Assembly: GCA_012521105.1 (NCBI GenBank)
Contig: JAAYNA010000086.1
Location: 1 to 38,095, forward strand
DNA: 38,095 nucleotides
Reading direction: 5' to 3'
Source: Clostridiaceae bacterium
GTDB lineage: Bacteria > Bacillota > Clostridia > DSM-8532
Shown here: piece after piece, positions 26,192 through 35,313 of the stretch
How positions within the stretch are numbered: the stretch's first letter is position 1
Layout: each line of letters starts with the position of its first letter
Made by a program: the position numbers and the translations under genes
Notes under the pieces: generated by a model
What the model was told of the DNA's origin: nothing
The model's input: only the letters and a program-made list of their open reading frames with translations
Database searches by the model: none

Positions 26192-26227
26192 GGCACCTGC
26201 TTACGTATATCCACGTAAACAAGTGCC
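26192..26227 (-). other. Intercistronic hairpin, cassette D
   Basis: Two 15-base arms pair fully in the minus-strand RNA if two G-U pairs are allowed, with a six-base loop. It sits between the receptor stop and the permease RBS, with no T run. It is the longest of the receptor-permease hairpins in this window. Confidence 0.75.
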
Positions 26228-26253
26228 TCTTCTAATATTTAGCTAAGACTTGG

Positions 26254-27666
26254 TCAGTTATTTTCCAAAAAGATGCGGTTTAACTCATCATAGTACTTAT
26301 TAATAGCTTCCCTGGCAGTCATATCTCCGGTCCAGACATAGGACATTGCAGTATCGAGAGCTGCATTAAATACGTCTGTGCCACTTACATAATACCATGC
26401 TGTTGAGACTGCATTGTTAAATGCATAATCTACAACTGCGCTTTTGTACATACCAGCTTCCGGATAATTCTTGTTGTTAATCCATTTGTCTGTCAGTTCA
26501 CTATTAGTATACCATGATTCAAGTATAGGCATCCAGGTACCATTTTCTATAAGATCCCATGAATTTTCTTCCTGGTAATACCATTTAAGCCATGTCATAG
26601 CTTCTTCAGGATGTTTAGTTGTTGCAAATACAACATTAGGCCCCCCGGTACAGATCGTAACTTTTTCCTTGAAATAAGGCAGAACACCTACCCCATATTC
26701 GAAATTTGCATCGGGCCCGAGATATGTACCAACATTCCAGGCACCGTCTGTTGCCATTACAATTTTCTCGGTTCCAAGGGAAGTTGACAATGCGGTGGCA
26801 GCAGTACTGACAGGTGGCGCACAGTGATATTTCAAAGACAGGTCGGCAATTGCCTGAAGTGCTTCTACAGCTTCGGGCTGGTTAATAATACATTCTGTAC
26901 CGTCCTTATTGAAGAAACCACCGCCGTTTGAAAGGCACCATACTTCAAGCTGCCATGGCAGAATGTTTACGCAGCAGCCATAAATATCTACGTTATTCGG
27001 ATCAAAATTCGGATCCAGAGCATTTCTACCGTTAACGTCAATTGTAAGTGTTTGAGCAACTCTTACAAACTCATCCCAGGACCATGCATCTTCAGCCTTT
27101 GCAGGCGGTGTGAACTGATTTATGTCAAGTCCCTGTTTTTCGCACACTTCCTTAAGCAGGTCAATATTATACCAAATATTCAGAACCTCATTAGCCGCCG
27201 AATAAGCTACAGGAGTACCGTTATTTTTAAATGTTATACAATCCAGAGGTTTTGCTTCATTTTCTTCATACATTTCACTGATATCATAAAGTAACCCGTT
27301 TTTAGCAAAAGTAAGAACCCCTGCTTCACTCATTATTGCCGTATCGGGCAGCTCGCCTGCTGTGGCCATGGTATTGAGTTTTGCAATATAGTTATCATAG
27401 TCAATCTTTAAAACTTCCACATAGATTTTATCCTGTTGCGCATTAAATTTGTCAGCCACTGCCTGACAGGCAGCTGTTTCTGTCTCGTTCCCCCATTGTG
27501 CATATGTGATGCGTATCCGTTCGTCTGCAGAAGTTCCACCACTGCTCTCAGTACCTGTCGTTCCTGTAGAAGGAACATCTTTGTTTGTACCGTCACATGC
27601 AGAAAGTGTTATAAGGCTTAACATCACTATAGCAGCCAGTAGAATTGCGATTTTTCTCTTAATCAT
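26254..27666 (-). CDS. CUT1 sugar-binding lipoprotein (cassette D)
   Basis: A 470-residue extracellular solute-binding protein with signal peptide, lipobox LSAC, Cys24 and a Thr/Gly/Ser-rich linker. ITYAQWGNETETAACQAVADKF is split here as ITYAQWGNETE and the following helix, typical of family 1 receptors. AGGGGAG precedes the ATG. It follows the GH127 gene in the same operon, so its ligand is probably an arabinose-containing oligosaccharide (inference from context). Confidence 0.93.
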   Translation of the reverse strand: MIKRKIAILLAAIVMLSLITLSACDGTNKDVPSTGTTGTESSGGTSADERIRITYAQWGNETETAACQAVADKFNAQQDKIYVEVLKIDYDNYIAKLNTMATAGELPDTAIMSEAGVLTFAKNGLLYDISEMYEENEAKPLDCITFKNNGTPVAYSAANEVLNIWYNIDLLKEVCEKQGLDINQFTPPAKAEDAWSWDEFVRVAQTLTIDVNGRNALDPNFDPNNVDIYGCCVNILPWQLEVWCLSNGGGFFNKDGTECIINQPEAVEALQAIADLSLKYHCAPPVSTAATALSTSLGTEKIVMATDGAWNVGTYLGPDANFEYGVGVLPYFKEKVTICTGGPNVVFATTKHPEEAMTWLKWYYQEENSWDLIENGTWMPILESWYTNSELTDKWINNKNYPEAGMYKSAVVDYAFNNAVSTAWYYVSGTDVFNAALDTAMSYVWTGDMTAREAINKYYDELNRIFLENN

Positions 27667-27694
27667 CTTATCTCCCCTTTTCTACTTTTATATT

Positions 27695-27714
27695 TCAACA
27701 CGTCATTGTGTTGA
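27695..27714 (-). other. Intercistronic hairpin between GH127 and receptor genes
   Basis: A 7-bp stem (TCAACAC / GTGTTGA) with a six-base loop in the 74-bp gap between the two genes. No T run; read-through is expected. Confidence 0.45.
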
Positions 27715-27740
27715 TGTACCAATTAATGTTTTGATATGTA

Positions 27741-29690
27741 CTATAAACGGGCTTTTTGCCAGACGATCATTTCTCCTTCCCCCCTGTTGCCCCAAAGACA
27801 ATATGGAATGGCCTTAAGTCTTACCTGTTTCTCCCTGAATACTGGTTTGCCATACAGCTCGCCGTCTTCAATACCTTCATTCAGAAGGCGTGTTCCGTAA
27901 TACTCTATTACGGGGAATTTACCGAAAAGCTCATCTTCTGTTATATTTTCCTCTAGGGTGCTATTAACCGAAGCATAAATTGCGGCAAGGTTATCACCGT
28001 TATCTTTTTCTTCAAGACAGTAAACACAGGGACCCTTCATCAGGGCTATTTTTCCAACATTGGCACTGACCCTTTCATTTGCCGATACCCAACGGGGTTT
28101 AACGTCAAAATCTATCTCAATGGTATGGAATCCGTCCCATGGACCTGAAAAGCAGGCATATCCGTTGTCCTCATCTATTTCCACCCGATGGCCATCTCTG
28201 GTGGCTTTTATTTGACCCGAATAGCCAGGTATACGAACGTTTATTGTGATTTTTTCAGGTGAAGAACAATTTACTTTTAAAATGATTTTTCCTTCCTGCA
28301 TCAATGCAGATTCCAGTGACAGTGACATTTCAGTTTTATCAAACTTGACTTTGGCGGTTGAAGAGATAAAAAGATTGATATAAAGCCGGTCTTTATCTTT
28401 AGCATATATGTATTGCCCAAGAGATGACAGCGTTCTGGAAACATTCGGGGGGCAGCAGGCAACACCGAACCATCTTTGGCGTACAGGTTTTACATGTTTC
28501 ATATAAGTATGGTCGGTACAGAAACGAGGTACAACTTCAAGGGGGTTAACATAAAAATACCTGTCACCGGTTATGCTGATTGATGAAAGAACAGTGTTAT
28601 ACAATGCTTTTTCAACCGTATTGTAATATTCTGCATTTCGGGTAGCAGCATTCATTCTCTGGCCAAACATCATAAGCCCTATAGAGGCACATGTCTCACT
28701 GTAATTTGTGTTGCTGGGAAGATCGTAATCTGTTGTAAATCTTTCAAGAAAGCCACTTGAACCAACAGATCCTGTTATATACATTCTGAATTTTGTTATA
28801 TTATTCCACAATGCCTGACATGCTTCCAACATCTCTTCATCTTCATACTCAATAGCTAAATCCACCATTGCGCTGTACATATACATTGCCCTGACAGCGT
28901 GACCTTCAGCAGTTCTTTGTTCAACAGGCCGAATATGTGATTGTGAATATTTTAGATCGTAATCTGCCAGTTCGGGGAAAAACTCATATCCACCACGCTT
29001 TTTTATTTCGTTAATGAAATAATTGGGATGATTTCCTCTCTCCTCAATGAAGTACCGTGCGGTATCCAAATAACGCCTTTCACCTGTAACCCGGTATAAC
29101 TTTATTAATGCAATTTCAATCTCCTGATGACCCGGATACCCATTTATCCGGTTTTCACCTTTTCCGAAAACTTCACAAATTAGATCGGCATTTTTTCGGG
29201 CAATTTCAAGCAGGTTTGTTTTACCTGTAGCATAGTAATATGCAACAGCTGCTTCAATCAAGTGACCCGAGCAATAAAGTTCATGCCCCTCTACAAGATT
29301 TGTCCAGCGTTTTTCGGGTTCTGACACGGTATAGTATGTATTAATGTATCCATCTTCCTGCTGCGCTCGCCCGATAAGACTTATAACTTCATCTATGGTT
29401 TGTTCAAACCTGTTGTCACTACCATTCCAAATGCAATAAGCAGCAGCTTCTATCCATTTGTAAAGATCACTGTCCTGAAATACAACCCCTTTTCTTTCCC
29501 CTTTTATTTCACCGGCCGCTATACGGAAATTTTCAATGCAGTGAGTAGGAATGGCGTCCTTAACACGATCATTTAGTATATCCCACTGATATGGGATCAT
29601 TTTCTCGGCTACTAGTTTCAAATAGCTGCCGAAAATCGGGTCTGTAATTTTTATGTCCTGTAAATCAAGGGTATTTAATCGTTTACTCAT
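27741..29690 (-). CDS. GH127 beta-L-arabinofuranosidase-type glycosidase
   Basis: A 649-residue glycoside hydrolase of family 127 (formerly DUF1680). The zinc-cysteine active site is present: E332 and C334 in NYSETCASIG, and C412/C413 in GVACCPPNVSRT, corresponding to E338, C340, C417 and C418 of the characterised bifidobacterial HypBA1, where C417 is the nucleophile. The length and the N-terminal (alpha/alpha)6 barrel with C-terminal beta domains agree. There is no signal peptide, so it acts in the cytoplasm on sugars brought in by the receptor and permeases encoded next. AAGGAG precedes the ATG. Substrate specificity within GH127 can vary. Confidence 0.92.
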   Translation of the reverse strand: MSKRLNTLDLQDIKITDPIFGSYLKLVAEKMIPYQWDILNDRVKDAIPTHCIENFRIAAGEIKGERKGVVFQDSDLYKWIEAAAYCIWNGSDNRFEQTIDEVISLIGRAQQEDGYINTYYTVSEPEKRWTNLVEGHELYCSGHLIEAAVAYYYATGKTNLLEIARKNADLICEVFGKGENRINGYPGHQEIEIALIKLYRVTGERRYLDTARYFIEERGNHPNYFINEIKKRGGYEFFPELADYDLKYSQSHIRPVEQRTAEGHAVRAMYMYSAMVDLAIEYEDEEMLEACQALWNNITKFRMYITGSVGSSGFLERFTTDYDLPSNTNYSETCASIGLMMFGQRMNAATRNAEYYNTVEKALYNTVLSSISITGDRYFYVNPLEVVPRFCTDHTYMKHVKPVRQRWFGVACCPPNVSRTLSSLGQYIYAKDKDRLYINLFISSTAKVKFDKTEMSLSLESALMQEGKIILKVNCSSPEKITINVRIPGYSGQIKATRDGHRVEIDEDNGYACFSGPWDGFHTIEIDFDVKPRWVSANERVSANVGKIALMKGPCVYCLEEKDNGDNLAAIYASVNSTLEENITEDELFGKFPVIEYYGTRLLNEGIEDGELYGKPVFREKQVRLKAIPYCLWGNRGEGEMIVWQKARL

Positions 29691-29722
29691 ACAAAAGCTC
29701 CTTATTATCGCATTTTTGTGGT

Positions 29723-29732
29723 AATCGTTTAA
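29723..29732. promoter_or_regulatory. Secondary LacI-type operator near the GH127 start
   Basis: The core TAATCGTTTA begins at 29722-29723 and differs at one base from the perfect palindrome TAAACGTTTA at 29844. It lies in the GH127 leader, about 35 bp before the start codon. Confidence 0.4.
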
Positions 29733-29843
29733 TTAATTAACTCCTGATTATTTGTCAGGCTTGTTGTTCCAATGTTGCAGAATGTTCGGCTTTTTATCCA
29801 TTTAAACCTCAAATTGATACAACAATTTTTTCAGTGTTTTAAT

Positions 29844-29853
29844 TAAACGTTTA
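29844..29853. promoter_or_regulatory. LacI-type operator of the GH127 operon
   Basis: Perfect 10-bp palindrome TAAACGTTTA with central CG, lying just downstream of the predicted GH127 transcription start. This is the expected place for the divergent LacI repressor to act. Confidence 0.65.
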
Positions 29854-29867
29854 CCCTGTACGGATAT

Positions 29868-29897
29868 ATAATAACATATTATTTACCAGTTTGTAAA
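29868..29897 (-). promoter_or_regulatory. Promoter of the GH127 operon
   Basis: Minus strand TTTACA (29897-29892), 18-bp spacer, TATTAT (29873-29868). The predicted start is near 29861. Confidence 0.5.
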
Positions 29898-30015
29898 TAA
29901 CATTTCTAAAAAAATATAATTTTTTATTTTACAGACAGATGGCGGGTTATACAGAACAAATGAAAAAACCGACGTTCAGGCTTACTTTTTTAGATTAATC
30001 TATTTAAGAATACTC

Positions 30016-30044
30016 TTGTATAACGTTTAACTATTATGTATAAT
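30016..30044 (+). promoter_or_regulatory. Promoter of the second lacI-type gene, with operator in the spacer
   Basis: TTGTAT (30016-30021), 17-bp spacer, TATAAT (30039-30044). ATAACGTTTA at 30020-30029, an 8-of-10 match to the operator at 29844, lies across the -35 and spacer, which suggests autorepression. Confidence 0.65.
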
Positions 30045-30082
30045 CATTGTAGACAGTAAATTATACAATAAGGAGAGGTTTT

Positions 30083-31126
30083 ATGGCCAGTATGAAAGAT
30101 ATTGCAGAGCGCGCAGGGGTTTCAATAGCTACAGTTTCAAAAGTGCTTAACAATCAGGGAGGTATCAGTCAGGAAACAGCCGAACTGATTCACTCGATAG
30201 CAAAGGAACTGAACTATCATCCTAATTTTTATGCAAGAAATTTAAAAAAGGGCGCAAGCCGTGCGATAGGAGTTATTACCGAAGATCTAACCGTTTTTAA
30301 TTCTTCTCCAATCGTAGATGGAATAGGCGCATATTGCGATGACCACGGTTATCATTATTTCCTGGAAAACATGCGTCTGGACAGACTTAAAATAGATCCC
30401 ATCAGAGATGTAAAGAAATACAATGAAATTGTCAGGAAATCCATAAGTTTCATGAAGGCTTTGCAGGTTGACGGCCTTATCTACCTTGGATGCCACAGCC
30501 ATAAGGTACTTTCTTTGCCGGAAATCGATGATACTCACTGCGTTTTTGCATATTGCAGCAGCTCTAACCCTAACATTCCGTCGGTATCGTATGACGATAA
30601 TGAAGCAAGTTTTGAAGTGGCAAATTATCTTATTAATGCCGGTCACAGATCGATTGGTGTTATTACAGGCCCGCTTGCCAGTATCCATACACAAAACCGT
30701 CTTATTGGATATCAGAAAGCATTGTTTAACAACGAAATCCCATACAATCCCAAATTGACGGTAAATGGCGACTGGGGAAGAGATTCAGGTTATGCCCTTG
30801 CGAAGCAACTAATCGATAACGGTGTAACGGCTATATTTGCCCAAAACGATTTAATGGCTATGGGTGTTATTGATTATTGCAGAAAAATAGGAATTGAAGT
30901 AGGTCGTGATCTTGCATTAATTGGATTTGACGACAGGGAAATCTGCACTGTCAGTCGTCCCACTCTTTCAAGTGTCAGCCTGCCACTATTCGAAATCGGG
31001 CAAACATCGGCAGAGATTTTAATTAATAAAATAGAAAATAAACCATCCGAATTAACAGGGGAAATACTTCTTGAATGTAAGCTTATAGAAAGAGAATCAT
31101 CACGGTTTGTAAAAAATAATACATAA
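30083..31126 (+). CDS. LacI-family repressor of the GH127 cassette
   Basis: A 347-residue LacI/GalR regulator: N-terminal helix-turn-helix (MKDIAERAGVSIATVSKVLNN, residues 4-24, here split at IATVSKVLNN), hinge with YHPNFYARNLKKG, then the sugar-binding domain ending with the usual IGFDDREIC and TLSSVSLP segments. AAGGAGAGG precedes the ATG. It is divergent from the GH127 operon, and operator-like sites overlap both promoters, so it most likely represses cassette D and itself until an arabinose-type inducer is present. Its end is convergent with the AraC-type gene, 8 bp apart. Confidence 0.92.
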   Translation: MASMKDIAERAGVSIATVSKVLNNQGGISQETAELIHSIAKELNYHPNFYARNLKKGASRAIGVITEDLTVFNSSPIVDGIGAYCDDHGYHYFLENMRLDRLKIDPIRDVKKYNEIVRKSISFMKALQVDGLIYLGCHSHKVLSLPEIDDTHCVFAYCSSSNPNIPSVSYDDNEASFEVANYLINAGHRSIGVITGPLASIHTQNRLIGYQKALFNNEIPYNPKLTVNGDWGRDSGYALAKQLIDNGVTAIFAQNDLMAMGVIDYCRKIGIEVGRDLALIGFDDREICTVSRPTLSSVSLPLFEIGQTSAEILINKIENKPSELTGEILLECKLIERESSRFVKNNT

Positions 31127-31134
31127 TCAGGATA

Positions 31135-33363
31135 TTAATTTATATTTTTTACCAGTATTCTGTATTTTGCGGGTGTTATTCCCATATGTTGCTTAAATCG
31201 GCGAATAAAACTGGAAGCATCATAATATCCGACTGAAGTTCCAATATCCTGAATAGACATATTCGTCCCTAAAAGAAGTTCCTTTGCTTTTTCCATACGT
31301 AAAAGCATAAGATATTCAGACGGATACATACCCGTCTGCTCCTTATATTTTAACGACAGGTTTGCGGCACTCATGCCATGAATACTGGCTATGGTTCCCA
31401 TACTAAGCCCGGGATCGGCATAATTCTCGCGTATATAATCGATTACCTGCCCAATGACCGAGTTTTCATCAGGCATGTTTTGTTCTTCCTTCAATAGAAT
31501 ATCATTGCATAACTGGCGAAGAATTTCAGTTAAATCTGAAACTCTCCTGCATCTGGACAGCTCGAAAATATCATAGTATTTGATTGATTGTTCTGAAACC
31601 CCATCATAGCTTAAATATTTGTTTAATAACATACTTATTATTTCATTATAAATGATACGGAATGCAAACAGCGAAAATTTCTTCTTTTTAAGAATTTGAA
31701 ACAACTCGTCAATCCTGTCATGTAATGCATTTGCATCACCGGCATAAAGGGCTTTGCGGAAACCATCGAGGTAGTTTTCGGTGAATGGTTCAATATCCTT
31801 CGCTGCTGAGCTGACATCAGAAAACCATAAAACATGCTCATTTCCCATAACAAAACGATTATCATAGGCTGTGCTGGCCTCCAGATAGGCATTTGTTGCT
31901 TCGGAAAAATCAACATGAGTATTGCTTACAGCTATTACAGCTTCATTATCTAATGCAGAAAGTGCAAATTTCGCATTGTTAACCCAGGTTTCCAGATCTT
32001 CCTCCTTGTCGGTAAACAACACAAACAAATATTGCTCCTGATCAAAAATCTCCATACCATATGCATTTACATCACCTTTATCGGCAAACAGAGCTTTTAA
32101 AAGTTCCAGCCCCTTACTTTCAGCCTGTAATGCAGAAATAAGGGTTATACAGTAAAAAGAGCGGTCAATATTCATCCCAAGGCTGTTAGCTATATTAACA
32201 GCCAGTTCACGGCTGGAAAACCGGCATTTAACAAATTTTTTAACAAAATCTGCTCTGCATACATCCTTACTTTCATCAAGACGGGTATGCAAATCCTTAT
32301 TCTGCCCTTTTAACGTTTCTATTCCTTTTTTAATTGCACTAAACCCGTCCTCTGAGGTTATCTCGTCACCAATGCTTTTCTGTATTTCTTTTATAGGTCT
32401 TACGTGCCTGTTGGCAAAATAAACTGTTAACAGGCCGCAGGGCACACTTAACAACAGCAGAAACAAGGAAAATGCAAGGCGTGAACGGGCTGTCCGCATC
32501 TGAACAGTTTCCTGTGGAATAAGCGAAACATAACATAAATCAAGCAGACTGCCACGCTGAGCAAAAAGTATGTACTTGGATCCGTCCTGTAAAGCAATAT
32601 TACGAATAATTGAACCTTCCATTCCTGAGATTTCACTAAGAATGACTTCATCTGAAATGTTTATCGGCCGTTTTGCAGATATAATGTCCTCCCCTGAAAA
32701 AATGTACATATTCCGAATCTGGTATATTTCATCGGTAAACATTCGCTGGTAGGCATTGTCGTGAACAAGGAATACTGCATTACCAACACTGAATCTGCCA
32801 TCCAGCCTCAGAGGTATTATAATTGTAACCATGTTTTTATTGGTATCACTGGTTAAAACACTGCGTACACTCATACTTGGCAGTATATATACTTCATCGT
32901 CCCTTTTCCGCAGCAGGGAACATAAAAACTCCGATGAAATTCCCTCATAATATATAAGTTTCTCGGTATATATATCCATGGATATGGATGTACTGGAAGA
33001 GTATAGATAGTCATCTTCATGGAAAACAACATAAAGCTGATCAAAAAAATTATCAGCATTGTATGAAATCAGATGTTCCTTCAGGTAATATGCTTTTAGT
33101 GCGTTATCTTTTAACTTGAACGGAGTTATATATGGCGAAAGGCTTATTTGGTTAGCTATGTTAATCAGTGCCGACAACTTCTCTTCATGCTGGATTCTGA
33201 GGGCACTGAGACGGTTTGTGTTTTCTTCAACAATATTGGCATGGATAGCCGATGCATAGCTGTTGTTCACATAAATTCCCACACCGATAAAGAGTACGGC
33301 CATGACAGCAGCATATGAAATAATATAGCGCAGCAGAATGGAGCGATAAAAAACCTTTCTCAT
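31135..33363 (-). CDS. Transmembrane AraC-family sensor-regulator (cassette E)
   Basis: A 742-residue one-component regulator with helices near 11-30 and 290-312 (SLFLLLLSVPCGLLTVYFAN), an extracellular Cache-like region between them, a coiled linker, and a C-terminal AraC double helix-turn-helix (about 640-742; MSIQDIGTSVGYYDASSFIRRFKQHMG in pieces IQDIGTSVGYYDASS and FIRRFKQHMG). GGGAGTG precedes the ATG. It is the last gene of cassette E, 242 bp after the receptor, and likely activates that transporter. Confidence 0.9.
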   Translation of the reverse strand: MRKVFYRSILLRYIISYAAVMAVLFIGVGIYVNNSYASAIHANIVEENTNRLSALRIQHEEKLSALINIANQISLSPYITPFKLKDNALKAYYLKEHLISYNADNFFDQLYVVFHEDDYLYSSSTSISMDIYTEKLIYYEGISSEFLCSLLRKRDDEVYILPSMSVRSVLTSDTNKNMVTIIIPLRLDGRFSVGNAVFLVHDNAYQRMFTDEIYQIRNMYIFSGEDIISAKRPINISDEVILSEISGMEGSIIRNIALQDGSKYILFAQRGSLLDLCYVSLIPQETVQMRTARSRLAFSLFLLLLSVPCGLLTVYFANRHVRPIKEIQKSIGDEITSEDGFSAIKKGIETLKGQNKDLHTRLDESKDVCRADFVKKFVKCRFSSRELAVNIANSLGMNIDRSFYCITLISALQAESKGLELLKALFADKGDVNAYGMEIFDQEQYLFVLFTDKEEDLETWVNNAKFALSALDNEAVIAVSNTHVDFSEATNAYLEASTAYDNRFVMGNEHVLWFSDVSSAAKDIEPFTENYLDGFRKALYAGDANALHDRIDELFQILKKKKFSLFAFRIIYNEIISMLLNKYLSYDGVSEQSIKYYDIFELSRCRRVSDLTEILRQLCNDILLKEEQNMPDENSVIGQVIDYIRENYADPGLSMGTIASIHGMSAANLSLKYKEQTGMYPSEYLMLLRMEKAKELLLGTNMSIQDIGTSVGYYDASSFIRRFKQHMGITPAKYRILVKNIN

Positions 33364-33484
33364 TATACACTCCCATACTTATTAATTCTTATTATTTGAC
33401 ATTTACCAGAACAGCCAAAGAAGTTACCAGGCAATTTCAAACACGTCCGACTTTGTTATACCTTTACACCTTAGCAATATAACG

Positions 33485-33515
33485 AAACCGCAGAACAGGA
33501 ATGGCGCTGCGGTTT
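33485..33515 (-). other. Hairpin after the cassette E receptor gene
   Basis: A 9-bp stem (AAACCGCAG / CTGCGGTTT) with a 13-base loop between receptor stop and AraC-type start. No T run follows, so it is a doubtful terminator and may be an mRNA 3' stabiliser. Confidence 0.55.
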
Positions 33516-33605
33516 ACATATATGAAATCAAAAAGCTAATCAAAACATAATTTGTAAAAGAATCTTAATTCTTTCTATTCTATATTTTTATTCTACCATA
33601 TAATC

Positions 33606-35219
33606 CTATTGACTGGCAAGATAATTATCATAGGCTTTCTGATAAAGTTCAATATACCGATCAACTCCAACAGCTTTAGCTGTGCTTATAAATTCCTGCC
33701 AGCTACTGTCTGTCACACCGTTTGTAATGAAATTGGCAATGGACTCCTTCATAAATTTCTCAATTTCATTAAATAAACGGGAAACTTCAATTGCCTCTTC
33801 GTTGCTCATTTTTGAAAGTCTGTACAGATAATCGAAAGAGTATTTTTCAAGTACCCCTGCCTCTTCATATGCCTTACTTGATTCATAACGCTCAACACGG
33901 TGAGGAGGCATTTCATAAATTTCAAAGTAATAATCACCGGGTGCAAAGAATTGCCCGTGGTAAACCGGAACATACTGATAGAGCGCATTGTTTTCGGGAA
34001 CATAAATTATTTCGTATTTACCCGCCTCATTTATTCTCATGGTAGGCTCAATCGGACCGCCTTCCCTGACAGGCCCGTTAACCGACACCATCATTGTTTC
34101 GGTTTCAAATTGAGCATCCAGCCACTGAAGTGTTTCGGGAATATGCTTATTTGCAACTGTCAAAGCAGCACCTAAAGTAGGAACCTCAAGTATACGAGGC
34201 ACTTTCACACCATATTCGCTCGCGGGAGGAATTATTGAAGTATACATCTTTGCTATATCGGGTTGGAGCGCGGTATTTATCAGTCTCAGATAAGTTGTAT
34301 AACCCACCCTTCCGGCATTCATTTTTGTACCCCAAACATTTGAGTCCTGCGTAATGGATTCAGGATCGAGCAGACCTTCTTCATAGCATAAATGCAGCCA
34401 TTCGCAGGCATCGCGGAAGCCTGGCAGATACCCTGGAAAAACCACCTTTTGATTATCGTCAATACATGCATATACCCATCTTTGCAGTGGTACGCCAAAG
34501 TTTGCAAAATGCGTGTAAATACCCTGGGTCTGGTGGATAAGATCTGCCGCACAGAACGGAATTTCATCTTTTTCACCGTTATCGTTTGGATCGTTATCGC
34601 GGAATGCACGAAGTACATTGGTCAGCTCATCTATGGTTTTTGGAATTTCCAGCCCCAGTTTATCAAGCCATGCTTTATTGATATAATGATTGCCATCATG
34701 GTTTACGTTCTGTGCGGTAAGATTACCTACATAGTACATCTTTCCGTCAGATGCGGGTATGGATGCGTAAGCATCGTTCAAATACAAACGGCTGTAATAA
34801 TTCGGCATATATTCTTTGAGATAGTCATCCAATGGTACAAGAATTTTCTGGGTTACCCCGTATTCTTCAACATCTACTTCTCCGCGGATGATTATATCAG
34901 GCCAGTTTCCTGAAGCAAACATCAGGTTTAGTCTGGTTTTCCAGTCACCATCCTTAACAAGCTCCCATTTGATATGTATATTAGTCTTTTTTTCAAGTTC
35001 CTTGTAAAACCACAGATTCTCGAAATCTACCTGCTGGTTTTCCAATACGTACTGAAATGCATGCAAAGTTATTTTTTCGTCACCTTTTTGGGCCGGAGCA
35101 GCTTCTGTGGGTATATCTGTTTCTTTTTGCCGGTCTCCATCGGGGGTAATGGCAGGTGTGCCACATGCAGCTGTAAACATTATTAGTACAAGCAATATTA
35201 CCAGTATTGTTTTTTTCAT
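33606..35219 (-). CDS. LplA-type sugar-binding lipoprotein (cassette E)
   Basis: A 537-residue extracellular solute-binding protein with signal peptide, lipobox TAAC and Cys19. DNDPNDNGEKD (208-218) is the calcium-loop-like motif also seen in both cassette B receptors. The start at 35219 is chosen because AGGAG lies eight bases upstream; the ATG at 35237 overlaps that site. It is third in the LplB-LplC-receptor order, like cassette B. Ligand unknown; the LplA/AlgQ type often handles acidic or longer oligosaccharides. Confidence 0.93.
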   Translation of the reverse strand: MKKTILVILLVLIMFTAACGTPAITPDGDRQKETDIPTEAAPAQKGDEKITLHAFQYVLENQQVDFENLWFYKELEKKTNIHIKWELVKDGDWKTRLNLMFASGNWPDIIIRGEVDVEEYGVTQKILVPLDDYLKEYMPNYYSRLYLNDAYASIPASDGKMYYVGNLTAQNVNHDGNHYINKAWLDKLGLEIPKTIDELTNVLRAFRDNDPNDNGEKDEIPFCAADLIHQTQGIYTHFANFGVPLQRWVYACIDDNQKVVFPGYLPGFRDACEWLHLCYEEGLLDPESITQDSNVWGTKMNAGRVGYTTYLRLINTALQPDIAKMYTSIIPPASEYGVKVPRILEVPTLGAALTVANKHIPETLQWLDAQFETETMMVSVNGPVREGGPIEPTMRINEAGKYEIIYVPENNALYQYVPVYHGQFFAPGDYYFEIYEMPPHRVERYESSKAYEEAGVLEKYSFDYLYRLSKMSNEEAIEVSRLFNEIEKFMKESIANFITNGVTDSSWQEFISTAKAVGVDRYIELYQKAYDNYLASQ

Positions 35220-35253
35220 TTCTTCATCTCCTCTCATATAATTTTTTTATTTA

Positions 35254-35270
35254 TACCGCTTACAGCGGTA
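35254..35270 (-). other. Intercistronic hairpin, cassette E
   Basis: A 7-bp stem (TACCGCT / AGCGGTA) with a three-base loop just upstream of the receptor RBS, in the same place as the hairpin of cassette B. Confidence 0.55.
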
Positions 35271-35313
35271 AAAAACTTTTAACAGATCTGGCAGCAGACC
35301 ATAAACCTTTTTA

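Larger units (their letters stand above)
29691..30082. other. Divergent control region of cassette D
   Basis: A 392-bp stretch without a gene between the GH127 gene and the LacI-type gene. It holds promoters in both directions (29868-29897 minus, 30016-30044 plus) and three CGTTTA-containing operator-like sites (29723, 29844, 30020). The GH127 leader would be about 170 bases. Confidence 0.7.

Noticed and set aside
26170..26214. GTG-started extension of the cassette D MalF-type permease
   Set aside because: It starts inside a 15-bp RNA hairpin, while a good RBS precedes the ATG at 26169.
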